Shown here in pieces: positions 43,900 to 54,000 of a stretch of 64,000 nucleotides of DNA. Every line of letters starts with the position of its first letter. Within the stretch, counting starts at the first letter, position 1. The DNA comes from Prevotella sp. (GTDB taxonomy: Bacteria > Bacteroidota > Bacteroidia > Bacteroidales > Bacteroidaceae), in the NCBI GenBank assembly GCA_017617615.1, contig JAFZVV010000008.1:1-64000 (forward strand), given 5' to 3'. The position numbers and the translations under genes are program-made. The notes beneath the pieces are model-generated. The model was not told the origin of the DNA. It ran no database searches and worked only from the letters and a program-made list of their open reading frames with translations.

Positions 43900-46731
43900 T
43901 CAGCCATTCTCCAGTTCCCGACGGAGGAACTGCGCGGTATAGCTCTCTTCGCACTGGCATATCTCCTCCGGGGTGCCCGTGGCGACTATCCGTCCGCCCT
44001 TACGTCCGCCTTCGGGCCCCATGTCGATGATATGGTCGGCGAGTTTGATGACGTCGAGGTTGTGCTCTATCACAATGACCGTATTGCCGCGGTCGACGAT
44101 ACGCTGGAGCACGTCCATGAGGATGCGGATGTCCTCGAAATGTAGGCCTGTAGTCGGTTCGTCGAGGATATAGAGCGTCTTCCCCGTGTCGCGTTTCGAC
44201 AGCTCGGTGGCGAGCTTCACCCTTTGGCTCTCGCCTCCGGAGAGTGTTGTCGAGGGCTGTCCCAGTTTGATATACCCCAGTCCCACGTCCTGTATGGTCT
44301 TGATTTTCTGTAGAATGTTGGGCACGTTCTCGAAGAACTCCACGGCTTGGTTGATGGTCATGTCGAGCACGTCGGCTATCGACTTCCCCTTAAACCTCAC
44401 TTCCAGTGTCTCACGGTTGTAGCGCTTGCCGTGACACACCTCGCAGGGCACCATCACGTCGGGCAGGAAATTCATCTCGATGGTCTTGTAGCCGTTGCCC
44501 CCGCAGGCATCGCACCGTCCGCCCTTCACGTTGAAGGAGAACCGCCCTGGTTTGTACCCCCTGATCTTCGCCTCGGGCAGGTTGACGAACAGCGAGCGGA
44601 TGTCGCTGAACACGCCGGTATAGGTGGCGGGATTCGACCGTGGTGTCTTGCCGATGGGCGACTGGTCCACGCTCACCACCTTGTCGATGAGTTTCAGACC
44701 CTCAAACTCCCTGTAGGGCATGGGTCTCTTCAGCGAGCGGTAGAAATGCTGCGAGAGGATGGGCTGCAGCGTCTCGTTGATGAGTGTCGACTTCCCCGAG
44801 CCGCTCACGCCGGTCACCACGATGAGTTTCCCGAGCGGTATCTCCACGTCGATGTCTTTCAGGTTGTTTCCCGATGCCCCTCTGAGCCACAGGCTCTTTC
44901 CCTTCCCCTCGCGGCGCCGTTCTGGCAGGGGGATGGTCTTCTCGCCGTTCAGGTACTGGCTGGTGATGGTATGCTCGCGGAGCATCTCTGCCACGGTGCC
45001 TTGGAACACCACTTCGCCGCCCTTCCGTCCTGCCTTCGGACCGATGTCGACGATGTAGTCGGCGGCGAGCATCATGTCTTTGTCGTGTTCTACCACGATG
45101 ACGGTGTTGCCGATGTCGCGCAACTGCTTCAGACTGGCGATGAGGCGGTTGTTGTCGCGCTGGTGCAGACCGATGCTGGGCTCGTCGAGGATATAGAGCA
45201 CGTTGACGAGTTGCGACCCTATCTGCGTCGCCAACCGTATGCGCTGGCTCTCACCACCCGACAGCGAGGCCGACTGGCGGGAGAGCGACAGGTAGTCGAG
45301 ACCCACTTCCAACAGGAAGTCGAGCCTTGTGCGTATCTCTTTCAGTATCTCGCTGGCGATGGCACGCTCTTTGTCTTCGAGGTGGCTTTCGGCCTCGTCG
45401 AGCCATTCGCGCAACTGTGAGATGTCGAGGGCAGAGGCCTCGGAGATATTCTTGTCGTAGATACGGTAGGAGAGTGCCTCGCGGTTCAGGCGCTGACCCT
45501 TGCATTCCGGGCATGGGCATACGGCGAGAAACTGGTCGGCCCATTTCTGTCCGCTCGCGCTGTCGTCTTTATCCATTACCATCTTCAGGTACTTGATGAT
45601 GCCGTCGTAGGTCATGAAGTAGTCGCTCGAGGTATGCACCAGTTCCTTCGGGATACGGATATTGCCCAGCGAACCATAGAGGATTTCGGCGAGGGCTTCC
45701 TCGGAGAGGTCGCTCACCGGGGTCTTCACCGTGCAGTCGTATTTCTGGAGGATGGCGTCTATCTGCCAGAAAATCATCTGGCTCTTGTATTTTCCAAGGG
45801 GAACGATGGCGCCTTCGGCGATAGACAGCGAGCGGTCGGGTATCACCTTTTCCAGGTCAATCTGGTTGATGTATCCCAGTCCCTTGCAATGCGGACAGGC
45901 TCCTTCGGGAGAGTTGAATGAGAACTTGTTGGGTGCGGAGTCGCCATACGAGATGCCCGTCGTGGGACACATCAGCCGACGCGAGAAATTCTTCAGGCTA
46001 CCGTCGCCTTTGTCGAGCACCATCACCACGCCGTCGCCCTGACGCATGGCGGCCTGCACGCTCCGGCGGAGCCGTTCGTCGTCTTTCCCCTGCACCTTCA
46101 GTTTGTCTACCACCACCTCGATGTTATGGTTGCGGAAACGGTCTACCTTCATGCCGCGCTCCAGTTCCTTGATTTCGCCGTCTACCCGCACGTGCAGGTA
46201 TCCTTTCTTGCGCATGCTCTCGAAGAGTTCGCGGTAGTGGCCCTTGCGCTGCCTCACCAGAGGTGCGAGGATATAGATGGGGTGGCCGTCGTAGTGCGAG
46301 AGAATCATCTCCAGCACCTTCTCCTCGGTGTATTTCACCATCTTCTCCCCCGTGTGGTAGCTATAGGCCGTTCCCGCGCGGGCATAGAGCAGACGCATGT
46401 AGTCGTAGATCTCGGTAGTGGTGCCCACGGTCGAACGGGGGTTCTTGTTCGTGGTCTTCTGCTCGATGCTGATGACAGGACTCAGGCCCGTGATTTTGTC
46501 CACGTCAGGACGTTCCATGCCGCCGAGGAAGTTGCGGGCATAGGCAGAGAACGTCTCGATGTAACGGCGCTGGCCCTCGGCATAGATAGTGTCGAAGGCC
46601 AACGACGACTTCCCTGAGCCCGACAGGCCAGTGACGACCGTCAGACTCCCCCTGGGTATCTCCACATCGATATTCTTCAGGTTGTGGACCCTCGCTCCGT
46701 AGACATTGATTTTCTCGTCTTCGCGCTGCAT
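43900..46731 (-). CDS. uvrA: excinuclease ABC subunit A
   Basis: A 943-residue nucleotide excision repair damage sensor with two ABC ATPase modules. The first Walker A is [14 protein letters not shown], the second [14 protein letters not shown]. Signatures [13 protein letters not shown] and [13 protein letters not shown] and both Walker B boxes ([28 protein letters not shown]) are present. The C-terminal zinc module [12 protein letters not shown]...[10 protein letters not shown] is complete. The other zinc site is altered: the expected CxxC reads CPTTG before GACPHCKG. It is convergent with the comEC-like gene. Confidence 0.97.
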   Translation of the reverse strand: MQREDEKINVYGARVHNLKNIDVEIPRGSLTVVTGLSGSGKSSLAFDTIYAEGQRRYIETFSAYARNFLGGMERPDVDKITGLSPVISIEQKTTNKNPRSTVGTTTEIYDYMRLLYARAGTAYSYHTGEKMVKYTEEKVLEMILSHYDGHPIYILAPLVRQRKGHYRELFESMRKKGYLHVRVDGEIKELERGMKVDRFRNHNIEVVVDKLKVQGKDDERLRRSVQAAMRQGDGVVMVLDKGDGSLKNFSRRLMCPTTGISYGDSAPNKFSFNSPEGACPHCKGLGYINQIDLEKVIPDRSLSIAEGAIVPLGKYKSQMIFWQIDAILQKYDCTVKTPVSDLSEEALAEILYGSLGNIRIPKELVHTSSDYFMTYDGIIKYLKMVMDKDDSASGQKWADQFLAVCPCPECKGQRLNREALSYRIYDKNISEASALDISQLREWLDEAESHLEDKERAIASEILKEIRTRLDFLLEVGLDYLSLSRQSASLSGGESQRIRLATQIGSQLVNVLYILDEPSIGLHQRDNNRLIASLKQLRDIGNTVIVVEHDKDMMLAADYIVDIGPKAGRKGGEVVFQGTVAEMLREHTITSQYLNGEKTIPLPERRREGKGKSLWLRGASGNNLKDIDVEIPLGKLIVVTGVSGSGKSTLINETLQPILSQHFYRSLKRPMPYREFEGLKLIDKVVSVDQSPIGKTPRSNPATYTGVFSDIRSLFVNLPEAKIRGYKPGRFSFNVKGGRCDACGGNGYKTIEMNFLPDVMVPCEVCHGKRYNRETLEVRFKGKSIADVLDMTINQAVEFFENVPNILQKIKTIQDVGLGYIKLGQPSTTLSGGESQRVKLATELSKRDTGKTLYILDEPTTGLHFEDIRILMDVLQRIVDRGNTVIVIEHNLDVIKLADHIIDMGPEGGRKGGRIVATGTPEEICQCEESYTAQFLRRELENG

Positions 46732-46753
46732 CAGTAGATGGATTCTGTTGTCA

Positions 46754-47497
46754 CTATTCGGTAGAACCGCCCGAATGGCTCGAGGACCCCGTCTCGCTGT
46801 ATCCGCGGAGCAGGTTCACGTCGCGTTTGATATGGTAGCGGCGCCCATCGGCACCCTTGGCCACCACGTCGACGAAATAAGTGCCTTGCTTCACGTCCTG
46901 CCCATGGAATGTGCCGTCCCAGCCTCCGGCGGGGTCGGTCCACTCGTAGATTTTCTGTCCCCATCGGTTGAAGATGATGGCACGGAATTCCACCAGACTC
47001 TGGTATCCTTCCTTGGCCTTGTAGATGTCGTTGATGCCGTCGCCGTTGGGAGAGAAACCGTTAGGCATGTCGAGTTTGCTCTCGCTGATGGTCACGCGCA
47101 GCGGGCCCACCTCGTCCCAGTAGTCCTGGGTATAGGCGATGGTGTCGTTGCCCTGCGTGTAGATGGCGTAGAGCACGATGCTGTGGGTGCCGGCTTTCGT
47201 AAAGGTGTAGTCGGTGTCTTCTTCGTAACGGATGAGGTAGGGGGAGTCTTTCCCGCCGTCTTCACCCTCCTGCCAGAAACGCCACTCGTAGTAGGCATTC
47301 CATGAGCCGACGTTAGAGGCATTGGCCATGAAATGAACGGCCACGGGTGCCGACCCCGAAAACTCGGTGCCCTCCTCCGTCTTCTGCTCACTGTCGGTGA
47401 ACGTCGCGGAAGGATTGATGGTAGGATATTCGTCTTGTGCCATGGCAGGCGTGAGGCCAAGACACATGGCGGAAAGAATGATGAGGAATATTTTCAT
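46754..47497 (-). CDS. small T9SS type B (gliding motility-associated C-terminal) protein
   Basis: A 247-residue exported protein. The ATG at 47497 opens a signal peptide (IFLIILSAMCLGLTPAMA); an ATG at 47521 lies at the likely transcription start. A PKD-like or Ig-like domain (about 25-150) is followed by the type B sorting domain: MPNGFSPNGDGINDIYK, FRAIIFNRWGQKIYEW, GGWDGTFHGQDVKQGTYFVDVVA. This domain is known to direct type IX secretion. After it come about 30 residues, rich in Ser and Gly at the end, so the signal is not quite terminal. Surface exposure is inferred. Confidence 0.85.
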   Translation of the reverse strand: MKIFLIILSAMCLGLTPAMAQDEYPTINPSATFTDSEQKTEEGTEFSGSAPVAVHFMANASNVGSWNAYYEWRFWQEGEDGGKDSPYLIRYEEDTDYTFTKAGTHSIVLYAIYTQGNDTIAYTQDYWDEVGPLRVTISESKLDMPNGFSPNGDGINDIYKAKEGYQSLVEFRAIIFNRWGQKIYEWTDPAGGWDGTFHGQDVKQGTYFVDVVAKGADGRRYHIKRDVNLLRGYSETGSSSHSGGSTE

Positions 47498-47527
47498 TTT
47501 CTTTGCTTGGGTTGTTGCCATAATTGG

Positions 47528-47535
47528 CAAAGTTA
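47528..47535 (-). promoter_or_regulatory. -7 box for the T9SS type B gene
   Basis: The minus strand reads TAACTTTG, a TAnnTTTG match, about 30 nt before the chosen ATG at 47497. Confidence 0.5.
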
Positions 47536-47684
47536 CGCATTTTTTATTAGGTGAGCAAGAATATGGGCTGTTTTCTTGTGGTTGCCACTGTCTCCACATC
47601 GTCAACACGTCGCTTGCGACGACGATGATGTGAATAGAAAACGCATTTCTTCGCTCATTGGTATATTTTATCGGATTTTTTAAC

Positions 47685-47692
47685 TAATTTTG
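47685..47692 (+). promoter_or_regulatory. -7 box for a long structured leader
   Basis: TAATTTTG fits the consensus. The next large gene starts at 47996, so a transcript would have a leader of nearly 300 nt. Confidence 0.5.
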
Positions 47693-47732
47693 CAGCCATA
47701 AATTAATGTAGCGACCCAATCCCCCTACAAAA

Positions 47733-47777
47733 TGAGCCAAAAAAGGCGTCAGTGACCTCTCCCCAATAGGAGGGTCC
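47733..47777 (+). promoter_or_regulatory. branched hairpin in the leader
   Basis: GGCGT near 47734 pairs with ACGCC near 47784, and inside it GACC..CTCC pairs with GGAG.GGTC around CCAATA. No known riboswitch class is recognised. Confidence 0.35.
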
Positions 47778-47813
47778 CTTAACGCCTCTTTAACTCCTGA
47801 GGGATGAGCAAAC

Positions 47814-47975
47814 ATGAACCATGAACTCAACTTTCAAGTAGGAAAGTTAAGATATGAGGTAGGGGCAAAAGCCACGCAGAAGGAAAAAAATCCCCCAATG
47901 GTCAAGAAGTGGGCATATGTCCCTTTAACTTCTCTATCACTTCCCTTTGACTTCCCTTTAACTTCCTTTAGTTGA
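47814..47975 (+). CDS. candidate 53-residue small ORF in the leader
   Basis: ATG at 47814 opens 53 codons ending TGA at 47975. The peptide starts MNHELNFQVGKLRYEVGAK, has KWAYVPLTSLS and ends LPFDFPLTSFS, which reflects an imperfect DNA repeat (CCCTTTAACTTC, CCCTTTGACTTC). No clear ribosome-binding site is seen. It may be a leader peptide or simply a repeat that happens to be open. Confidence 0.3.
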   Translation: MNHELNFQVGKLRYEVGAKATQKEKNPPMVKKWAYVPLTSLSLPFDFPLTSFS

Positions 47976-47995
47976 GCAAATGCGAGTCTTGATAC

Positions 47996-48814
47996 ATGAA
48001 TATGAAATCTTTTAGAATAAAAACGATGCTGGCGGCTGTGATGCTTGCCATGAGTATTAGGTGCATGGCCCAGCAGCCACAGGATACGCTTGCACTCCCT
48101 ATAGATACCGTGCCTTTCGTGCCAGGACCCGTGGGAAATGTGGAAGGCTATGCCTGCCACGTCAAGGGTGTGGAGTTCAGGATGATTTCCGTGAAAGGCG
48201 GCACGTTGCGCAAGTTCGTGGAGGTGGAGCTCATCGATTCGCTCGCACCCACCACAGAGGTGAGGGAATACCCCCTTCATGATTTCTATATCGGTGAGAC
48301 AGAAGTGACCCAGGAACTCTGGGAAGCCCTGATGGGAAACAACCCCTCGCGCGACAAAGGCCCCAAGAAACCTGTCCAGGGCATACGGTATGTCGACGTG
48401 AGTCTGTTTCTGATGAAACTCAATGCCCTCACGCACCGCAATTTCCGCCTCCCCACTGAGGAGGAGTGGGAGTTTGCCGCCCGTGGTGGCGTGAAGAGTC
48501 GGAACACGCCCCTGGCCGGTGGCTACAATATCGACGACGTGGGATGGTATTGCAACAACAGTGAGAACAGGGCGCACAACGTGAAAGGCAAGTGGGCAAA
48601 CGAACTGGGTCTCTACGACATGAGCGGCAATGTGAGCGAGTGGTGCACGGTGACGGGAGGTCAGGGACAGCGCTCGGCTCCCACCCATGGCAGCGAACAG
48701 GTGCTGCGCGGAGGGGGCTATCTTGATTTTGCCAATCACTGTCTGGTCGATGACCGTCAGACCAGTCCTTCCAACCATTGGGCCAACGACACCGGTTTCC
48801 GACTCGCGGAATGA
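47996..48814 (+). CDS. formylglycine-generating-enzyme-like (SUMF1) exported protein
   Basis: A 272-residue protein with a signal peptide (KTMLAAVMLAMSIRCMA) and an FGE-sulfatase fold (about 75-272): FYIGETEVTQELWEALMGNNPS, NFRLPTEEEWEFAARGG, ELGLYDMSGNVSEWC and VLRGGGYLDF, ending NDTGFRLAE. The family includes true formylglycine-generating enzymes and many non-catalytic surface proteins; the catalytic Cys pair of bona fide enzymes is not evident, so a non-enzymatic role is likely. The ATG at 48002 is an alternative start. Confidence 0.88.
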   Translation: MNMKSFRIKTMLAAVMLAMSIRCMAQQPQDTLALPIDTVPFVPGPVGNVEGYACHVKGVEFRMISVKGGTLRKFVEVELIDSLAPTTEVREYPLHDFYIGETEVTQELWEALMGNNPSRDKGPKKPVQGIRYVDVSLFLMKLNALTHRNFRLPTEEEWEFAARGGVKSRNTPLAGGYNIDDVGWYCNNSENRAHNVKGKWANELGLYDMSGNVSEWCTVTGGQGQRSAPTHGSEQVLRGGGYLDFANHCLVDDRQTSPSNHWANDTGFRLAE

Positions 48815-48878
48815 GAAAGGTTCTTGCGATACTAATACTAAAGTCTTGTTCGCGCTCCCAAAAACTATCTCCAACCCC

Positions 48879-49688
48879 ATGACAGTAGATATCTCCAGCA
48901 TACAGAACCCCAAGGTGAAGCGCCTTCTGGCATTGCAGCAGAAGTCGTCGGCGCGACGCGATGCCGGGTGTTTCGTGGTGGAAGGCCGCCGCGAACTCCT
49001 CCATTGCATCGATGCGGGATTCGACGTGGAGACGGTCTTTGTCTGTCCGGAACTGATCTCCGAAGACAGATGTCGTGATATCTTGCAACAGGTACCGGGC
49101 GACATGCCCCTGCTGTATACCGTGAGCGGATACGTTTACGAGAAAATCGCCTACCGGGGCAGCACCGAGGGGGTGATGGCCATCGTGAAGACACGCCAGC
49201 TCGCCCTCGACGACCTGCAACTCTCCGCACATCCCCTCATTATCGTGCTCGAGAGCGTGGAAAAACCCGGAAACCTCGGGGCGGTGCTCCGCAGCGCCGA
49301 TGCGGCGGCAGCCGATGCCGTGGTGGTATGCGACCCCCTCACCGACCTCTACAACCCCAACCTCATCCGCAGTTCCATTGGCGCGGTGTTCACCGTGCCG
49401 TGTGTGGCATGCGACTCGGCTTCCTGCATCAGGTTCCTCAAGTCGAAAGGTATCAGCATCCTCACCGCGCAGCTCCAGGACTCCCTGCCATATTACCATA
49501 CCGACATGCGGAGAGCCACGGCCATCGTCATGGGTACGGAGTCCACTGGTCTTACCCAGCAATGGCGCGAGGCTGCCGATGCGCATATCCGCATCCCCAT
49601 GCTCGGCCAGCTCGACTCGCTCAATGTCTCCGTCAGTGCCGCCATCCTGCTCTTCGAGGCGGTAAGGCAACGCAACGAAAACACATAG
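48879..49688 (+). CDS. TrmH/SpoU family RNA 2'-O-methyltransferase
   Basis: A 268-residue SPOUT methyltransferase that binds S-adenosylmethionine in a knot. The N-terminal substrate-binding domain has NPKVKRLLALQQKSSARRDAGCFVVEGRREL. The knot motifs are ESVEKPGNLGAVLRSADA, NPNLIRSSIGAVF and IPMLGQLDSLNVSVSAAILLFEA. The start gives MTVDISSIQNPKVKRL; the longer open frame upstream overlaps the SUMF1 gene. The RNA target (tRNA or 23S rRNA) cannot be told. Confidence 0.93.
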   Translation: MTVDISSIQNPKVKRLLALQQKSSARRDAGCFVVEGRRELLHCIDAGFDVETVFVCPELISEDRCRDILQQVPGDMPLLYTVSGYVYEKIAYRGSTEGVMAIVKTRQLALDDLQLSAHPLIIVLESVEKPGNLGAVLRSADAAAADAVVVCDPLTDLYNPNLIRSSIGAVFTVPCVACDSASCIRFLKSKGISILTAQLQDSLPYYHTDMRRATAIVMGTESTGLTQQWREAADAHIRIPMLGQLDSLNVSVSAAILLFEAVRQRNENT

Positions 49689-49697
49689 CCCCCCTAC

Positions 49698-50588
49698 ATG
49701 AAAGCACCTGCTACCAACGATGACTTGATGAGGTTACTGCCGGTATTCCTCGTCGTTCTTGTCACGATGCTCCTACCGTGTTGCAGTGGGTGCCAGGGCA
49801 CAGCAGGAAATCCAGAAAAAACCGAAAATCCTGATAGTCTTGAAAAACCCGGTGCCCCCGACTCTTCCAGCCTTTCCCCCAGTCCTTTTGTCACCGATTC
49901 CTTTAAGTATTCCCTCACGGGAAAGACGGGGCGATGTGATGTCTACCTCGACTATCCCGTGGCAGGACCACCGAAGGTAGTGGCTTCGGTGAAGGAGTGG
50001 ATGAGGAACACGATGTTCGAAAACGACACTGCCCATGTGGCAGACGACCCGATGCTTCTGGTGCGTGCCTATTGCCAGGAACGCCAGCAGGTGCTTGCCA
50101 AGACCCTTGAGCAGATGGGCATTACTCAAGTGAGCAAGGACGAGGCACCCGAAGAGGGCATAGAGATGCGGGTGGTGTGTGCCAACGACCGTTTCATCAC
50201 CTACGAGGTATACCGTTACTCCTACACCACCCATGGAGCACATGGCGAGTACTCCGACTACGGCGTCACCTTCGCCACCGCCGACGGCCACCGGCTCGAC
50301 AATGTGGTAAGTGGTGTCGACAGCCTGCTCTTCGTTCATGTGCGCGAGGGGTTGAAGACCTATTTCGACATCACGAGCGATGCAAAACTCGAGGAAATCT
50401 GCACCACCGACCTCAACCTCATGCCCATGCCCACGTTTCCGCCATATCTCGTGCGGGATGGTGTGCGTTTCCATTATTCCATCTACGACATCTGTCCTTT
50501 CGATTGGGGCGACCCGGTGTTCACCATCCCCTACGACATCATGCAGCCCTATCTCACCGACGAAGCCAAAGCTGTGCTCGGTAAATAA
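49698..50588 (+). CDS. DUF3298/RsiV-like lipoprotein
   Basis: A 296-residue protein, probably a lipoprotein. A hydrophobic stretch (LLPVFLVVLVTMLLPCCSGC) ends in cysteines; an internal ATG at 49728 would shorten the region before it. A Pro/Ser linker leads to a beta-alpha domain with EVYRYSYTTHGAHGEYSDYGVTF and HVREGLKTYFDI, ending FTIPYDIMQPYL, the pattern of DUF3298 (C-terminal domain of RsiV). RsiV-like proteins bind lysozyme in Firmicutes; here the partner is unknown. It follows the methyltransferase by 9 bp. Confidence 0.78.
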   Translation: MKAPATNDDLMRLLPVFLVVLVTMLLPCCSGCQGTAGNPEKTENPDSLEKPGAPDSSSLSPSPFVTDSFKYSLTGKTGRCDVYLDYPVAGPPKVVASVKEWMRNTMFENDTAHVADDPMLLVRAYCQERQQVLAKTLEQMGITQVSKDEAPEEGIEMRVVCANDRFITYEVYRYSYTTHGAHGEYSDYGVTFATADGHRLDNVVSGVDSLLFVHVREGLKTYFDITSDAKLEEICTTDLNLMPMPTFPPYLVRDGVRFHYSIYDICPFDWGDPVFTIPYDIMQPYLTDEAKAVLGK

Positions 50589-50599
50589 GCACTCTATTA

Positions 50600-50704
50600 G
50601 ATTTAAGGTTTGAGATTTGAGGTTTGAGATTTATCATGCTTTGCATGATGAACAAGCGAAGCTCAATTTCCAATTTTCAATATTCCATCGGGCGCAACCC
50701 GTTT
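50600..50704. repeat. intergenic repeat string before the SusC promoter
   Basis: AGGTTTGAGATTTGAGGTTTG, GCGAAGCTCAATTTCCAATT and CATCGGGCGCAACCCG follow each other. They are copies of repeat families also seen at 16159, 26318 and 58605. The rest of 50589-51001 is the AT-rich promoter region and a 5' leader of about 180 nt. Confidence 0.7.
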
Positions 50705-50780
50705 AACTTTCCCTTTTTTTAACGATTAGTTAACTTTCCTTCGTCTTTTTCGCTGCAAAAACACATTTTTTAAATAATTT

Positions 50781-50811
50781 TTTGTTTAGTTGAAAGAATT
50801 TTGTACTTTTG
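50781..50811 (+). promoter_or_regulatory. consensus promoter for the susCD locus
   Basis: TTTG at 50781-50784, a 19-nt spacer, and TACTTTTG at 50804-50811. The SusC ATG at 51002 lies about 180 nt after the likely start site, leaving a long leader that could carry regulation. Confidence 0.8.
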
Positions 50812-51001
50812 CATTTGATAATAAGCAACTATAACCATAAAGACTTCTTTCAAGGTATTTTTCAAGGTAATTTGACTAATGGGTAACTAAAATGACATCT
50901 GCCTCGCCATGTGGGATAGGTGTTGCACTTCGGCTTTTATGCACGACAAAGGAAAAACAGAATAATTACAATACATTTATTATTAATTAGTGAGAGAGTT
51001 T

Positions 51002-54000
51002 ATGATTAAAAAGTTAACTTTGTTTTTCGCATGCCTGTTCCTGTCTACGGGACTGGCATTCGCTCAGATGGCCGTCAAGGGAACCGTGGTTTCCGAAGAG
51101 GACGGTGAGCCTGTGGTGGGAGCAACAATCCTCGTTGTCGGTACGCAGACCGGTACGGTGACCGACGTAGACGGTAAGTTCAACCTCACCATGCCGAGTG
51201 GAAAAAGCATCCTCCGCATCTCTTATGTGGGAATGGAGCCGCTTGAGGTGAGTGCAAGGCCTAACATGCGCATCGTGCTCACGAGCGACCAGAAAGCCCT
51301 CGACGAGGTGATCGTCGTGGCCTTCGGTACACAGAAACGCTCCTCGTTCACGGGTTCTGCCGCAGTGGTGGGAGCCGACGAGCTGAGTCAGAAGATTACC
51401 ACTAACGTGGCCGACGCCCTTGTGGGTGCCGTTCCTGGTCTGCAGATCCGCGGATCCAGCGGTCAGCCAGGTGCCTCGCAGGGTAGTATCCACATTCGTG
51501 GTATTGCTTCTATGTATGCCGACACTGATCCTCTCGTGATCATCGACGGTGCGCCCTACAGTGGCAGTCTGTCGAACATCCCTCAGGACGATATCGAGAG
51601 CATCACCGTGTTGAAGGATGCCGCCTCTGCTGCCCTTTATGGTGCCCGTGGTGCCGCTGGTGTGATTCTGATCACCACCAAGAAAGGCAAGTCACAGGAA
51701 GCCATCGTCAATGTCGACATGAAGTGGGGTGCCAACAGTCGTGCCGTGCAGGACTACGAGACCATCACCAATCCCGCACAGTTCTTGGAGGTCTACTACA
51801 AGCAGTTCTACAACTATGCCGTGGCCAACGGTCTCGACAATGCCGCTGCCAACAAGTGGGTGAACGACCGCATGATCACTGGTCAGCAGTGGGGTTTGCA
51901 GTACAATCCTTACACCATCCCCGAGGGACAATACCTCATTGGTCTCGATGGAAAACTCAACCCCAACGCCACCCTCGGTCGTGCCTATACCTTTGGTGGT
52001 GAGACCTACTACATGCTGCCCGACAACTGGCAGGATGCAGCCTATCATGACGGCTTCCGTCAGGAATACAACGTCAACGTGAGCGGTGGTAGCACCAAGA
52101 GCAGCTTCTATGCTTCTGCCAGCTACCTGAACGAGGATGGTATCATCGACAACTCCAACTACGAGCGCTTCACCGGACGTCTGAAAGCCGACTACCAAGC
52201 CAAGGAATGGTTGCGCGTAGGTGCCAATGTGGGCTTTGTGCACAGCAACATGGAAGAGAACCCCAACTTCTCCGTCAGTTCGCTGGGCTCTAACAACATG
52301 GCCTACTACACCTCTATGATCTCGCCCATCTATCCGCTCTATGTACGCACGCTCGATGCCAACGGCAATCCCGTGATCCGCACCGACCAGTACGGACACA
52401 AGCAGTACGACTACGGTGTGCCTTCAACCAACTTCCCCGGCAATGGTACCCGTTTGTTCCTCGCTACTGGTAACCCCATCGGTGCCAACCAGTACAATGT
52501 GGCAGAAACCATTGGCAACGTGTTCTCGGGTGCCTTCACCATCGATATCGATTTCACCAGTTGGCTGAAGTTCAACTCCAACAACAATATCAATATCGGT
52601 CAGAGCCAGGGCAGTATCTATGGCAACCCATTCTATGGTCCTTCAGCATCCGACAATGCCAATATCGACAAGAGTACCACTAATACCATGCGCCAGAACT
52701 ACGTGCAAACCCTCACCTTCCACAAACTGTTCGACAAGCACGACGTGCAGGTGATGTTGGGACATGAGTGGTATAAGACCACTACCAAATATCTCCAGGC
52801 TCTGGCAACCAAGGGCTTCTCACCCGACGTGCCCGAAATCAATGCCTTCTCCAACCGTTACGACTCCCACAGCTACACTACGGAGTACAACGTGGAAGGA
52901 TGGTTTGGCAATGCCCTCTACAACTACGACCAGAAATACTTCGCTTCTGTCTCCTACCGTCGTGACGCCTCCAGCCGCTTCCATCCCGATCACCGTTGGG
53001 GTGACTTCTGGAGCGTGGGCGCAGCATGGATGATCTCGAAAGAGGCCTTCATGGAGAGCACCCGCTCGTGGATCGACGAGTTGAAACTCAAGGTGTCCAT
53101 CGGCCAGCAGGGTAACGACGGTATCGGCAACTGGGCCTATACCGACCTCTACTCGCTCTCAAAGGGTGACACCGGCATGCTTCCCTCGTTCAACCGTCTT
53201 GGAAATGAGGACATCACTTGGGAGACAACTACCAACTTCAACGTAGGTATCGAATGGAGCTTCTGGAGAGGACGCTTCACCGGTAACCTCGATGTCTATA
53301 ACAAGAAGGTGGCCGACCAGCTCTTCTGGCTCTCCATCCCCGAGAGCTTTGGTACACGTGGTTACTATGGCAACCTCGGTGATATCCGCAACACGGGTGT
53401 CGAGCTTGTGATGAGCGGCGATATCATCCGTGCGAAGAATTTCTTGTGGAACGTCACTGCCAACCTGGCCCACAACACCACCAAGATCCTGAAACTCCCC
53501 GAGACCAAGACCAAACTCAACGGTGGTTTCCGTGAGAGCCACTCCGGCAGTAACTCCTCGCTGTGGTATGAGGTGGGACAGCCTCTCTATAACATCATGC
53601 TTCCCGAGTTCGCAGGATTGGATGAAAACGGACAGGCACTCTACTGGCAAGACACCGACTTGCTGCAGACCGATGACGCTGGTAATGTGACAATGAGCAC
53701 CACGAAGCCAGGTAAGCAACGCAATGAGAAGACCGCCAACTGGAACATGGCTACTTACTATGCACAGGGTTCCACACTTCCCGACGTGACGGGCGGTTTC
53801 TCCACCACGGTGAAGATTTACGACTTCGACCTCAGTGCCACCTTCGACTTCCAGATTGGCGGAAATCTCTACGACAACCGCTATCAGAGCTTGATGACCA
53901 ACGTGGCCACCTCGGGCAACGGACAGACCTATCATAAGGACGTGATGAATTCATGGAGTCTCGAGAACACTGGCAGCAGTATTCCTCGCTGGCAGTTCAA

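Noticed and set aside
47731..47754. Seven-codon leader peptide frame at the hairpin
   Set aside because: Too short to support, and no amino-acid bias suggests attenuation.
47834..49105. Minus-strand open frame of 423 codons
   Set aside because: It lies opposite the SUMF1-like and methyltransferase genes, whose motifs are certain; it shows no family features.
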